Assembly (NCBI RefSeq): GCF_009724685.1
Contig: NZ_WMEF01000016.1
Location: 1-64,000, forward strand
DNA: 64,000 nucleotides
Direction of reading: 5' to 3'
DNA from: Lysinibacillus cavernae
Lineage (GTDB): Bacteria; Bacillota; Bacilli; Bacillales_A; Planococcaceae
Numbering within the stretch: position 1 is the stretch's first letter; the number at the start of each line of letters is the position of its first letter. The notes under the pieces were generated by a model. The model was not told the origin of the DNA. It saw only the letters and a list, made by a program, of their open reading frames with translations, and searched no databases. A program made the translations under genes and the position numbers. Positions 1 through 8,057 of this stretch are shown here, one piece after another.

Positions 1-55
1 TAGCACCTGACTGTTAATCAGGTTGTCGCAGGTTCGAGTCCTGCCTTCGGAGCCA
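1..55 (+). tRNA. tRNA-Asn (GTT), 5' truncated by window edge
   Basis: The 3' part of a tRNA is visible: the anticodon arm has loop bases giving GTT (Asn), followed by a T-arm with GGTTCGAGTC, the acceptor 3' strand, discriminator G and an encoded CCA ending at 55. The 5' part lies outside the window. It is the first visible member of an array of six tRNAs. Confidence 0.93.
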
Positions 56-167
56 TTTTTTTGCCCATTTTTAAGATGATGTTATACATAAAATATTTAC
101 AAAAAAGTATTGCAATCATTAAGAAATGATGTTATTATAAATCTTGTCTTGTTTGAGACGTAATATT

Positions 168-242
168 GGCCCCTTGGTCAAGTGGTTAAGACACCGCCCT
201 TTCACGGCGGTAACACGGGTTCGAATCCCGTAGGGGTCACCA
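168..242 (+). tRNA. tRNA-Glu (TTC)
   Basis: A complete cloverleaf is readable: acceptor GGCCCCT pairs with AGGGGTC, the anticodon stem CCGCC/GGCGG encloses a loop with anticodon TTC, and the T-arm GGTTCGAATCC is normal. CCA is encoded in the DNA. It stands 112 bases after tRNA-Asn. Confidence 0.96.
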
Positions 243-312
243 TTTTTAATGCGTGTAATAATGCATTAGCTTTATAAAAGAAAATATACTATGTCATAAC
301 ACTTGTTTCTAT

Positions 313-388
313 GGAGGATTAGCTCAGCTGGGAGAGCATCTGCCTTACAAGCAGAGGGTCGGCGGTTCGAGCCCGTCATCCTCCACCA
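313..388 (+). tRNA. tRNA-Val (TAC)
   Basis: Acceptor GGAGGAT pairs with ATCCTCC, the anticodon stem TCTGC/GCAGA holds anticodon TAC, the T-arm is GGTTCGAGCC, and CCA is encoded. Confidence 0.96.
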
Positions 389-403
389 TTATTGTGTTAT
401 TCC

Positions 404-487
404 GGAGGGGTAGCGAAGTGGCTAAACGCGGCGGACTGTAAATCCGCTCCTTAGGGTTCGGCGGTTCGAATCCGTCCCCCTCCACCA
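404..487 (+). tRNA. tRNA-Tyr (GTA), long variable arm
   Basis: Acceptor GGAGGGG pairs with CCCCTCC. The anticodon arm GCGGA/TCCGC has anticodon GTA, and a long variable arm makes this class II tRNA 84 bases long including the encoded CCA, as expected for bacterial tRNA-Tyr. Confidence 0.96.
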
Positions 488-501
488 GTTTTATAAATGA
501 T

Positions 502-576
502 TGGGGTATAGCCAAGCGGTAAGGCAACGGATTTTGATTCCGTCATGCCTAGGTTCGAATCCTAGTACCCCAGCCA
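502..576 (+). tRNA. tRNA-Gln (TTG)
   Basis: Acceptor TGGGGTA pairs with TACCCCA, the anticodon stem ACGGA/TCCGT holds anticodon TTG, the T-arm is GGTTCGAATCC, and CCA is encoded. Confidence 0.96.
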
Positions 577-589
577 TTTTTTCTTTTAT

Positions 590-662
590 GAGCCATTAGC
601 TCAGTTGGTAGAGCATCTGACTTTTAATCAGAGGGTCGAAGGTTCGAGTCCTTCATGGCTCA
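590..662 (+). tRNA. tRNA-Lys (TTT), without encoded CCA
   Basis: Acceptor GAGCCAT pairs with ATGGCTC and the anticodon stem TCTGA/TCAGA holds anticodon TTT. After discriminator A (662) the DNA reads C-T-T-T rather than CCA, so this last tRNA of the array would need CCA added by nucleotidyltransferase, unlike the five before it. Confidence 0.95.
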
Positions 663-713
663 CTTTTTAAGAATAAAACCTATTCAAAAGTGTTATATTA
701 ATTACAGATAACT

Positions 714-746
714 AATCTCTTGCTGAAAACAGTAGGAGATTTTTTT
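714..746 (+). terminator. Terminator of the tRNA array
   Basis: AATCTC (714-719) pairs with GAGATT (736-741), with an inner CTG/CAG pairing around an AAAA loop, followed by a run of T. It closes the tRNA transcript before rocF. Confidence 0.85.
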
Positions 747-847
747 ATGATTTTAAAAAATGAATAAATATGCACAATTTTGTTGAGTTGAGCCAAGTGG
801 TATGTAGGCTTTACAATAATCTTATAACTTTTAGGGGGTATAAAAAC

Positions 848-1753
848 ATGAATAAACTTAATATTTCTATTATTGGAGTACCAACAGATTATGGACAAAC
901 ACGTCGAGGCGTAGATATGGGACCAAGTGCTATTCGCTATGCAGGCGTTGTTGAACGCTTAGAAGCTATTGGACATGAGGTCCAAGATCAAGGAGATATT
1001 CGTGTTAGTCAAAAGTACGCAGACGCAGCTGTTGATGAAAAGTTACTGAATTTAGAGGAAGTTGTAGAAGTTAGCACTACTTTAGCCAATAGCGTGCATG
1101 AAGCAGTAGAGCAAAAAAAATTTCCACTTGTTTTTGGTGGGGATCATAGTATTGCTATTGGGACACTAGCAGGGTTAGGTGAGCATTATAAAAATCTAGG
1201 TGTTATTTGGTATGATGCACATGCGGATTTAAATACACCAGAAACTACACCATCTGGTAATATTCACGGAATGCCATTAGCAGTTAGTATTGGACTAGGT
1301 CATGAGCGTTTAGTACAAATTCGTACCTATGCACCTAAAATTAAGCCAGAGAACGTTATTATTATCGGAGCTCGTTCAGTGGATCCTGGTGAGCGTGAAC
1401 TAATTCGTCAACAAGGGATTAAAGTATATACAATGCATGAGATTGATCGACTTGGTATGACGCGTGTAATGGAAGATGCACTTGCATATTTAAAAGAGCG
1501 TAATGTTGATGGTTTACATTTATCACTTGATTTAGATGGACTAGATCCTCTTTATACGCCAGGGGTTGGTACACCTGTTCCAGGAGGAATTACGTATCGT
1601 GAAAGTCATTTAGCAATGGAAATGTTACAAGAATCAGGCATGTTAACTTCAGCAGAGTTTGTAGAAGTAAATCCAATTTTAGATGAAAAGAATACAACAG
1701 CAAATGTGGCTGTTGCATTAATGGGTTCTTTATTCGGAGAAACACTAGTTTAA
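848..1753 (+). CDS. rocF: Arginase
   Basis: Hydrolyses L-arginine to ornithine and urea, the first step of cytosolic arginine catabolism. The 301-residue protein has the ureohydrolase metal ligands: GGDHS with His100, DAHAD with Asp123, His125 and Asp127, and SLDLDGLDP with Asp228 and Asp230, which bind the two-manganese centre. The ATG at 848 follows GGGGG by nine bases; an in-frame start at 770 would add 26 residues that are not part of the family and has no better RBS. It is the usual left neighbour of sigW in several bacilli. Length matches the roughly 300 residues of the Bacillus enzyme. Confidence 0.95.
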   Translation: MNKLNISIIGVPTDYGQTRRGVDMGPSAIRYAGVVERLEAIGHEVQDQGDIRVSQKYADAAVDEKLLNLEEVVEVSTTLANSVHEAVEQKKFPLVFGGDHSIAIGTLAGLGEHYKNLGVIWYDAHADLNTPETTPSGNIHGMPLAVSIGLGHERLVQIRTYAPKIKPENVIIIGARSVDPGERELIRQQGIKVYTMHEIDRLGMTRVMEDALAYLKERNVDGLHLSLDLDGLDPLYTPGVGTPVPGGITYRESHLAMEMLQESGMLTSAEFVEVNPILDEKNTTANVAVALMGSLFGETLV

Positions 1754-1821
1754 AGAAAATTTTACAAAAAATTGCCTGTTGCCACATTGCATAAAAATCT
1801 TTTGCTATAATTGAAATAAAA

Positions 1822-1848
1822 CGAAACTTTTCTTATCAGTGGGTCGTA
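1822..1848 (+). promoter_or_regulatory. Probable SigW autoregulatory promoter
   Basis: CGAAAC (1822-1827) and CGTA (1845-1848) are 17 bases apart, 39 bases before the sigW start. This resembles the SigW consensus TGAAAC-N16-CGTA by which sigW transcribes itself in Bacillus subtilis. The assignment is by consensus only. Confidence 0.6.
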
Positions 1849-1886
1849 TAGTATAAGACAGTTGTAAAGGTGGAGAAGTCAACACA

Positions 1887-2450
1887 ATGGATGCGTTAGT
1901 AAATAAGAGAATAAAACAAGTGCTTAAAGGCGATCAAAACGCATTTGCCGATATTGTGAGTCTCTATCAGCACAAACTGTACCAAGTATGCTATCGAATG
2001 TTAAGCAACAAACAAGAGTCTGAAGATATTGCTCAAGAAGCTTTTGTGCGTGCTTATATGAATTTGCATACTTTTGATCAGAAAAGGAAGTTTTCGACGT
2101 GGCTTTATCGCATAGCGACAAACCTCTGCATAGACCGTATTCGAAAAAAGAAGCCAGATTATTATTTGGATGCAGAAGTAGCTGGTACAGAAGGGCTTGA
2201 TATGTATTCACAAATTGCAGCAGACGACCAGTTACCAGAGGAGCAGCTAGAGCAAATGGAGCTGCAAGATCGCATTCAATATGAAATTGGACGTTTGCCG
2301 GATAAATATCGTTCAGTTATCGTATTGAAATATATAGAAGAGTTATCGTTGCAAGAGATTAGCGAGATTTTAGATATGCCGCTTGGAACGGTGAAAACGA
2401 GGATTCACCGCGGACGTGAGGCATTACGTAAGCAATTAAACAATCTGTAG
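1887..2450 (+). CDS. sigW: RNA polymerase ECF sigma factor SigW
   Basis: Directs transcription of the envelope-stress and antimicrobial-peptide detoxification regulon. The 187-residue protein has sigma region 2 (roughly residues 10-95, with the AEDIAQEAF-like helix and KFSTWLYRIATN segment) and region 4 (roughly 130-180, ending GTVKTRIHRGREALRKQL). The central stretch KKPDYYLDAEVAGTEGL is nearly identical to what I know of B. subtilis SigW, so the orthology is strong. ATG is preceded by AAAGGTGGAG. It is followed 13 bases later by its anti-sigma factor. Confidence 0.95.
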   Translation: MDALVNKRIKQVLKGDQNAFADIVSLYQHKLYQVCYRMLSNKQESEDIAQEAFVRAYMNLHTFDQKRKFSTWLYRIATNLCIDRIRKKKPDYYLDAEVAGTEGLDMYSQIAADDQLPEEQLEQMELQDRIQYEIGRLPDKYRSVIVLKYIEELSLQEISEILDMPLGTVKTRIHRGREALRKQLNNL

Positions 2451-2463
2451 GAGGGGGAGCGTC

Positions 2464-3090
2464 ATGAATACTTGTCCAGAGCATATTATTGACTATATGC
2501 ATGATTATTTAGACGGTGACATTAGTCGTGAGCATGAGCAAGAGTTGAAACAACACTTGCATACATGTAATGATTGTAAACAGTTGATGCAAGAATTGAG
2601 TGAAACAATCGCCTTTGTGAAGAGTGCTTCCCATATTACAGCGCCTCCGGATTTTGAAGCAGCAGTGATGGCTCGTTTACCAAAACCAAAAAGTCGAGTA
2701 GGTATACAAAAATGGATACGCCGGCATCCGTTCTTTGTGGCAGCAGCAGTATTTTGCTTATTCATGAGTGCTACATTACTAGGTAGCTTTATGGATGACC
2801 AGCATTTCTCTGTGACCAAACAACCTAACTTAGTTGTTGATGGTCAAACAGTTATTGTACCTGAAGGAGAATTGGTGAAGGGCGATATTGTTGTGAAAAA
2901 TGGCGATTTGATTGTTGAAGGTGAAGTTGATGGTAACGTCACAGTGATCAATGGGAAATATATGGCATCTTCGGCGATAGTTTCAGGAAGAATTGAGGAA
3001 ATTGACGAAGTATTTGAATGGTTATGGTATACGATTAAAAACTCAGTAAAAACAGCTATGACATTCGAGGAAAAAGAAGAAACTAAATAA
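2464..3090 (+). CDS. rsiW: Anti-sigma-W factor RsiW
   Basis: Single-pass membrane protein that holds SigW inactive until it is cleaved by regulated proteolysis (site-1 PrsW, then RasP, in B. subtilis). Its 208 residues have a cytoplasmic zinc-binding anti-sigma motif His31-x3-Cys35-x2-Cys38, a transmembrane helix around residues 88-108, and an extracytoplasmic tail of about 100 residues with alternating small/hydrophobic beta-like repeats. The RBS GGAGGGGGAG lies just before ATG. It is co-transcribed with sigW and closed by a terminator. Confidence 0.93.
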   Translation: MNTCPEHIIDYMHDYLDGDISREHEQELKQHLHTCNDCKQLMQELSETIAFVKSASHITAPPDFEAAVMARLPKPKSRVGIQKWIRRHPFFVAAAVFCLFMSATLLGSFMDDQHFSVTKQPNLVVDGQTVIVPEGELVKGDIVVKNGDLIVEGEVDGNVTVINGKYMASSAIVSGRIEEIDEVFEWLWYTIKNSVKTAMTFEEKEETK

Positions 3091-3134
3091 CACTCTATAC
3101 GTCCTAAACAATAGTGCACGTGAGAGGCTGAAAG

Positions 3135-3159
3135 GTCTACTCTTCTGAGTAGACTTTTT
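3135..3159 (+). terminator. Terminator after rsiW
   Basis: GTCTACTC (3135-3142) pairs perfectly with GAGTAGAC (3147-3154) across a TTCT loop, followed by five T. It separates the sigW-rsiW unit from cdaA. Confidence 0.88.
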
Positions 3160-3170
3160 ATTTGAAAAAA

Positions 3171-3198
3171 GTTACATTTGTTAAGAATGTGATATACT
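3171..3198 (+). promoter_or_regulatory. Possible cdaA promoter
   Basis: A -10-like TATACT (3193-3198) has a weak -35 GTTACA (3171-3176) at 16-base spacing. It lies just after the rsiW terminator and before the GTG start of cdaA, which argues against any cdaA start upstream of it. Confidence 0.4.
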
Positions 3199-3239
3199 TG
3201 AATGTGTATGGATTCGCAATGAAAAGTGGGGGATGCCAC

Positions 3240-4076
3240 GTGCAAATTATCGAACATTTCACGGATTTAACACCTGTGAATATTGTTATTAACTTCATTG
3301 ATGTACTGCTCGTTTGGTACGTTGTTTATAAAGTCTTAACCCTCATTAAAGGTACGAAGGCTGTCCAATTACTTAAGGGAATTTTCGTCATTATTATTGC
3401 ACGAATTGCAACAGACCTTTTAGGGTTACAAACACTAGGCTGGATGTTACAGCAGGTCATTGAGTTTGGTTTCTTAGCAATTATTATCATATTCCAACCT
3501 GAAATCAGACGTGGTTTAGAACAAATTGGACGAGGAAAGCTATTCCAACGTTCAACTAGTCAAGAAGAAGAAGAGCAAACAAGGCTCATTGAGGCTATGA
3601 AGAAATCTGTTAGTTATATGGCCAAACGTCGAATAGGTGCGTTAATTTCTATTGAAAAAGAAACTGGTCTTAATGAATATATTGAAACAGGTATAGGACT
3701 AAATGCTGAAATTTCATCGGAACTTCTGATTAATATCTTTATACCAAATACGCCGCTACATGATGGAGCGGTTATTATGCAAAAGGATAAGGTTACTGCA
3801 GCAGCTTGTTATCTACCCCTCTCTGAAAGTCCGTTTATTTCAAAAGAGCTAGGGACACGCCACCGTGCTGCGCTTGGCTTAAGTGAAGTTACGGATGCTA
3901 TTACAATTGTTGTATCAGAAGAGACAGGTGCAATTAGTATTACGTTAAATGGTAATCTCCATCGTAATCTTTCTCTAGAGGAGTTCGAAACACTGCTACG
4001 AAAAATGTGGTTCGGATCAGCACAAGAATCAAATGCAACCTCTAAGTTGACTTGGAGGGGGAAAAAGAATGGATAA
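3240..4076 (+). CDS. cdaA: Diadenylate cyclase CdaA
   Basis: Membrane-bound enzyme making cyclic di-AMP from two ATP, a messenger for potassium and osmolyte balance. The 278-residue product has three N-terminal membrane helices (about 12-85) and a DAC domain (about 105-265) with the DGA motif at 175-177 and the RHR motif at 207-209. I choose the GTG at 3240: GGGGG at 3228-3232 is seven bases upstream and the length then fits the family (about 273). The longer reading from a TTG at 3162 starts inside the promoter region and lacks an RBS. It overlaps cdaR by eight bases and glmM follows, matching the known CdaA-CdaR-GlmM complex. Confidence 0.93.
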   Translation: MQIIEHFTDLTPVNIVINFIDVLLVWYVVYKVLTLIKGTKAVQLLKGIFVIIIARIATDLLGLQTLGWMLQQVIEFGFLAIIIIFQPEIRRGLEQIGRGKLFQRSTSQEEEEQTRLIEAMKKSVSYMAKRRIGALISIEKETGLNEYIETGIGLNAEISSELLINIFIPNTPLHDGAVIMQKDKVTAAACYLPLSESPFISKELGTRHRAALGLSEVTDAITIVVSEETGAISITLNGNLHRNLSLEEFETLLRKMWFGSAQESNATSKLTWRGKKNG

Positions 4077-5145
4077 AATGATGGATAGCCCTTGGGTATT
4101 AAGAATCATCGCGCTATTTTTAGCATTTTTGCTTTTTTTCTCAGTTCGTACCGAATTATCTCCGATCAATACAACAACAACGACCGAACAAACGGATATT
4201 ATTCGTGATGTTCCAGTAGATGTATATTACGACAATGAGAATCTTATTGTAACAGGCTTACCTGAAACGGTAGATGTGAAGATAAAAGGGCCAATGCCTG
4301 TAGTCATAAAAACAAGGGCATCAAAAGATTTCTCTGTATTTGTTGATTTAAGTAATTTATTGATCGGAGAGCATGATGTAGAGCTGCAATACGAAAATAT
4401 TTCTGATAAGTTAAAGGTTACATTAGACCCTGCTACCGTTCATGTAAATATTGAGGAAAAGGTCACGCAAGAGTTCCGTGTAGACCCTGAGATGAACAAT
4501 CGTTTGATCGAGGAAGGTTATATTTTAAAAGATATGACAGCCAATCCACGTACTGTTTACGTGACAGGTGCAAAAAGTGCTATTGAAAGCATTAGCTATG
4601 TAAAAGCAACTGTTTCGGGTGAGCAAGGCTTGAAGCAATCATTCTCGCAGGAAGCGGCAGTAAAAGTATTAGACCGAGATTTAAATAAATTAGATGTGAC
4701 TATTGAACCTGAAACTGTGAAGGTTCAAGTAGATATTGCGGAGTATAGTCGGGAGCTTCCAGTTGTCCTCAAGGAAACTGGGCAAGCAGCGGAAGACATT
4801 ACGATCAACTCGTTAACATATACGCCGAGAATGATTAGAGTGTATGGTAGAAAGTCAATTCTTGACAGTTTAACAGAAATTCCAATAACAGTTGACCTGT
4901 CAAAAATTACTGAGTCCAAAACGTATGAATTTGATGTAAAATTACCAGATGGTGTGACAAAAATATCTGACAAGAAAATTAAAGTGGAGGCAGATATTAC
5001 AAAGGTGGAGCAAGAAGAACAACCGAAAACACCAGCTTCTACAGAGGAAACACCACCGCCAACTGAGGAACCGGATGTAACTGATGATAGTACAACTACT
5101 GATAAAAATACATCAACTGAGGTAACGGAAGATATTGATTCTTAA
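4069..5145 (+). CDS. cdaR: CdaA regulator CdaR (YbbR-domain protein)
   Basis: Membrane-anchored extracytoplasmic regulator of the diadenylate cyclase. An N-terminal signal anchor (about residues 9-27) is followed by what look like three YbbR domains (about 45-125, 130-215 and 220-300) and a low-complexity tail rich in Thr, Glu and Pro (about 305-358). At 358 residues it is clearly shorter than B. subtilis CdaR (about 480), consistent with one fewer YbbR repeat. RBS GGAGGGGG overlaps the end of cdaA, so translation is probably coupled. Confidence 0.9.
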   Translation: MDKMMDSPWVLRIIALFLAFLLFFSVRTELSPINTTTTTEQTDIIRDVPVDVYYDNENLIVTGLPETVDVKIKGPMPVVIKTRASKDFSVFVDLSNLLIGEHDVELQYENISDKLKVTLDPATVHVNIEEKVTQEFRVDPEMNNRLIEEGYILKDMTANPRTVYVTGAKSAIESISYVKATVSGEQGLKQSFSQEAAVKVLDRDLNKLDVTIEPETVKVQVDIAEYSRELPVVLKETGQAAEDITINSLTYTPRMIRVYGRKSILDSLTEIPITVDLSKITESKTYEFDVKLPDGVTKISDKKIKVEADITKVEQEEQPKTPASTEETPPPTEEPDVTDDSTTTDKNTSTEVTEDIDS

Positions 5146-5197
5146 ACAATATCTGACTATAATTTTATTTTGATTCTAAATCAAAAATCCAATCAAG

Positions 5198-5240
5198 GTT
5201 TGTTGTGGTGAATAGTTAGGACAGTATTCACCTAACAAAC
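5198..5240 (+). promoter_or_regulatory. Stable hairpin in the cdaR-glmM intercistronic region
   Basis: GTTTGTT then GGTGAATA (5198-5214) pair with TATTCACC then AACAAAC (5225-5240), a stem of about 15 pairs with a small internal asymmetry and a 10-base loop. No T-run follows, so it is not a standard terminator. A second hairpin, CTAATGA/TCATTAG at 5312-5336, lies close to the glmM RBS. Function unknown; mRNA processing or translation control of glmM are possibilities. Confidence 0.5.
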
Positions 5241-5370
5241 TGGCTGAGAGGATTAATAATTACCAATGAATGAATAAAAACAGACTTTTCCAAAAGTAAG
5301 CGGACAAGTGTCTAATGATTGATAGAGATTCATTAGGCAAGGTCTTGCATTGAAGGAGAGAATAAGTAGA

Positions 5371-6723
5371 ATGGGTAAATATTTTGGAACAGATGGCGTC
5401 CGTGGCGTCGCGAATAGTGAATTAACACCGGAATTTGCATTTAAACTTGGTCGTATAGGTGGCTATGTTTTAACAAAGGATGCAACTGACCGTCCAAAGG
5501 TTTTAATTGGTCGTGACACACGTATTTCAGGTGAAATGCTTGAAGGTGCACTTGTTGCTGGTCTTTTATCAATTGGGGTAGAAGTAATGCGTCTTGGTAT
5601 TATTTCAACACCAGGTGTTGCATACCTTACTCGAATTATGAGTGCAGATGCAGGCGTCATGATTTCAGCTTCACATAACCCAGTTGCTGATAATGGCATT
5701 AAATTTTTTGGTCCCGATGGCTTTAAGCTGACAGATGCACAAGAAGCGGAAATTGAAGCGTTACTTGATGTTCAAGAAGATACATTACCACGTCCAATTG
5801 GAGCAGATTTAGGATCTGTAAGTGACTATTTCGAAGGTGGTCAAAAATATATTCAATACTTAAAGCAAACAGTGGATGAAGAATTTGATGGTATCCATGT
5901 AGGTCTAGACTGTGCACATGGTGCTACGTCATCGTTGGCTACACATCTCTTTGCTGATCTAGAAGCGGACATTTCTACAATGGGAGCTTCTCCAACGGGC
6001 TTAAACATTAATGCTGGTGTAGGTTCCACACATCCAGAGGGACTAGCTAAATTTGTTACTGAAAAGGGTGCAGATGTTGGTTTAGCATTTGATGGAGATG
6101 GTGACCGTTTAATTGCTGTAGATGAAAACGGTAAAGTAGTTGATGGCGACCAAATTATGTTTATCATTGGTAAGCATTTAAATGCGGTAGGACGTTTGAA
6201 AAAGCAAACGATAGTATCAACAGTTATGAGTAATATGGGCTTCTATAAAGCTGTAGCTGACAACGGTATGCAAAGTGTACAAACTGCTGTAGGTGATCGT
6301 TATGTTGTAGAAGAAATGCGTGCCAAAGATTATAATTTAGGTGGCGAGCAATCAGGGCATATCGTTTTTCTAGATTTTAATACAACAGGTGATGGGTTAC
6401 TAACAGGAATTCAGCTTGTTAACATTATGAAAGCGACAGGTAAAAAGCTTTCGGAACTTGCTGCTGAAATGAAAATCTTCCCTCAGCGCCTTGTGAACGT
6501 TCGTGTAACTGATAAGCATGCGGTGACTGACAATACAAAGGTGGCTGCTATGATTGCAGAGGTAGAAGCGGAAATGGCAGGAAATGGTCGCGTTTTAGTG
6601 CGTCCTTCAGGTACAGAACCACTTGTACGTGTAATGGTTGAAGCTGCTACAGAAACAGAATGTGAGCGTTTTGTTGAGCGTATTGCGGACGTTGTACGTG
6701 CAGAAATGGGCTTAGCAGAATAA
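5371..6723 (+). CDS. glmM: Phosphoglucosamine mutase GlmM
   Basis: Interconverts glucosamine-6-phosphate and glucosamine-1-phosphate, feeding UDP-GlcNAc for peptidoglycan. The 450-residue alpha-D-phosphohexomutase has the catalytic phosphoserine loop ISASHNP with Ser101, a metal-binding DGDGDR motif near residue 240, the sugar-binding GGEQSGH near 325 and the phosphate-binding RPSGTEP near 408. The ATG at 5371 begins the conserved [12 protein letters not shown]; an in-frame TTG at 5350 overlaps the AAGGAG RBS and is unlikely. It follows cdaR after a structured 225-base gap and ends at its own terminator. Confidence 0.96.
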   Translation: MGKYFGTDGVRGVANSELTPEFAFKLGRIGGYVLTKDATDRPKVLIGRDTRISGEMLEGALVAGLLSIGVEVMRLGIISTPGVAYLTRIMSADAGVMISASHNPVADNGIKFFGPDGFKLTDAQEAEIEALLDVQEDTLPRPIGADLGSVSDYFEGGQKYIQYLKQTVDEEFDGIHVGLDCAHGATSSLATHLFADLEADISTMGASPTGLNINAGVGSTHPEGLAKFVTEKGADVGLAFDGDGDRLIAVDENGKVVDGDQIMFIIGKHLNAVGRLKKQTIVSTVMSNMGFYKAVADNGMQSVQTAVGDRYVVEEMRAKDYNLGGEQSGHIVFLDFNTTGDGLLTGIQLVNIMKATGKKLSELAAEMKIFPQRLVNVRVTDKHAVTDNTKVAAMIAEVEAEMAGNGRVLVRPSGTEPLVRVMVEAATETECERFVERIADVVRAEMGLAE

Positions 6724-6730
6724 CAAATAT

Positions 6731-6768
6731 AAAAACTCGATTTCCGTTAAAGGAGGTCGAGTTTTTTT
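6731..6768 (+). terminator. Terminator after glmM
   Basis: ACTCGA pairs with TCGAGT and inner TTTCC with GGAGG, followed by seven T (to 6768). A strong intrinsic terminator separating glmM from the next gene. Confidence 0.9.
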
Positions 6769-6846
6769 GTATGAAAAGAATGTTTCAAATAAGCGAGCTG
6801 GGGAACAGTAATAAAGAGTCACAATAACAAGGAGTGTTTTATTGAT

Positions 6847-7362
6847 ATGGCTAAAATTGCTACAGTTATGACGGATATGTTCGAGGACATTGAATTTACA
6901 AGTCCTAAAGAAGCTTTAGAAGCGGCTGGACATCGGCTAGTAACGATTGATACAAAAGCAGATAAGGAGGTAAAGGGGAAGCATGGAGCGACAGTGAAAA
7001 TTGATAAAGGGATTGATGAAGTAAAAGCCTCTGAATTCGATACACTATTTATTCCAGGTGGGTTTTCTCCAGATATATTACGCGCTGATGATCGTGTAGT
7101 GGCATTTGTAAAGTCCTTTATGGATGATATGAAGCCTACCTTTGCCATCTGTCATGGACCGCAACTTCTAATTACTGCTAAGACATTGAATGGTCGTGAT
7201 GCTACAGGCTATAAATCCATACAGGTGGATTTAGAAAATGCAGGAGCAATATTCCATGATGAGGAAGTATTCGTCTGTCAAAAGCAGCTCGTAACAAGTA
7301 GAACGCCAGATGATCTCCCAGCCTTTAATAGAGAAATAGTAAAATTATTAGACAGTAAATAA
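6847..7362 (+). CDS. DJ-1/PfpI family protein
   Basis: A 171-residue member of the class I glutamine amidotransferase-like DJ-1/PfpI superfamily, comparable in length to B. subtilis YraA and YfkM. The nucleophile elbow AICHGPQLL places Cys102-His103 in the expected position and IPGGFSPD is the preceding loop. Relatives are reported as general-stress proteins, deglycases or proteases of debated activity, so I assign no reaction. It is a single-gene unit with terminators on both sides. Confidence 0.85.
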   Translation: MAKIATVMTDMFEDIEFTSPKEALEAAGHRLVTIDTKADKEVKGKHGATVKIDKGIDEVKASEFDTLFIPGGFSPDILRADDRVVAFVKSFMDDMKPTFAICHGPQLLITAKTLNGRDATGYKSIQVDLENAGAIFHDEEVFVCQKQLVTSRTPDDLPAFNREIVKLLDSK

Positions 7363-7368
7363 TAGATG

Positions 7369-7400
7369 GGCACAAGCAGTCAGTTGCTTGTGCCTGTTTT
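7369..7400 (+). terminator. Terminator after the DJ-1/PfpI gene
   Basis: GGCACAAGCA (7369-7378) pairs perfectly with TGCTTGTGCC (7385-7394), followed by TGTTTT. Confidence 0.85.
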
Positions 7401-7587
7401 CTAGCTTTTGATTAACGCAATTAAAGCATTGTTATGTGTTCAAGCTCAATGCTGAAGATAGTACCTATGCTATCGTAAACATCTGTCCTTTTGACCTTCT
7501 TTACCCTAAATAGCATAGCTATCATTTGTTTGTCTACATATTTGTCACGAAAAAGCAGGATAATTAGGTGTTTTTTATAACGAAAAT

Positions 7588-7616
7588 TTGACGTATAGCA
7601 TATGATTGAGTATGAT
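7588..7616 (+). promoter_or_regulatory. SigA-type promoter of the glmS leader
   Basis: TTGACG (7588-7593) and TATGAT (7611-7616) have an ideal 17-base spacer. Transcription would begin near 7623, about 80 bases before the ribozyme cleavage site. Confidence 0.75.
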
Positions 7617-7700
7617 GGAGAAGTTGAAGATGAGGTCCGACCTTATCCTTTAACGAGCGCATAAGGAGGGAAGAAAGCGCAAAATCGGAAAACAATTATA

Positions 7701-7800
7701 GCGCCTGAGCTGAAGAAATCGGACGAAAGAATCTTCAGCAGACGAGGTGGAGGTTTATCGAAAATTCGGCGGATGCCTCCCAATCGACATACCCGATTGT
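7701..7800 (+). ncRNA. glmS ribozyme (GlcN6P-activated self-cleaving riboswitch)
   Basis: The core matches the glmS ribozyme: AATTATA|GCGCC at 7694-7705 puts the cleavage site between A7700 and G7701, and the highly conserved stretches GACGAGGTGGAGGTTTATCG (from about 7741) and TTCGGCGGATGCCTCCC follow. CAATCG/CGATTG near 7782-7799 forms the following stem. Glucosamine-6-phosphate acts as a cofactor for cleavage, and the cut glmS mRNA is then degraded. It sits 258 bases before glmS in the leader of that gene. Confidence 0.95.
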
Positions 7801-7946
7801 CATTTTTCATTTTGAAAGCATTTGAGTGATTGAATGTACAGAAAATGGAGAAGGTATAGGAAAAGCAATAGACAATAAAAGACCTTCACATATCGAAAAA
7901 TCTCCGTTCAGATAGCTGAATGAGTGGTTTGCTTGCATGTATGGGC

Positions 7947-7974
7947 ATGTTTTATTTTTTAAAAAATAAAACAT
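7947..7974 (+). repeat. 28-bp perfect palindrome in the glmS leader
   Basis: The sequence from ATGTTTTATT to AATAAAACAT is exactly self-complementary over 28 bp, with no spacer. It lies between the ribozyme and the glmS RBS. With AT-only pairing in the centre and no following T-run it is not a standard terminator; it could be an RNA stem or a protein-binding site. Confidence 0.6.
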
Positions 7975-8057
7975 AACTTGTATATTCAAAAAAACTCGAT
8001 AGGATGAGGTCTAGTTTGTCATTGCATTAAATTGACAATATCGGAGGACGAGAAATT

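Noticed and set aside
345-527. Minus-strand open frame over the tRNA-Val/Tyr/Gln region
   Set aside because: It is the antisense of tRNA genes with complete cloverleafs; such frames arise by chance over tRNA arrays.
770-847. Longer N-terminus for arginase
   Set aside because: The family begins at the ATG at 848, which has a strong RBS; the extra residues have no similarity to arginases.
7401-7587. Additional hairpins before the glmS promoter (GATAG/CTATC, ATAGC/GCTAT)
   Set aside because: The stems are short (five pairs), lie upstream of the promoter and are expected by chance in AT-rich DNA.
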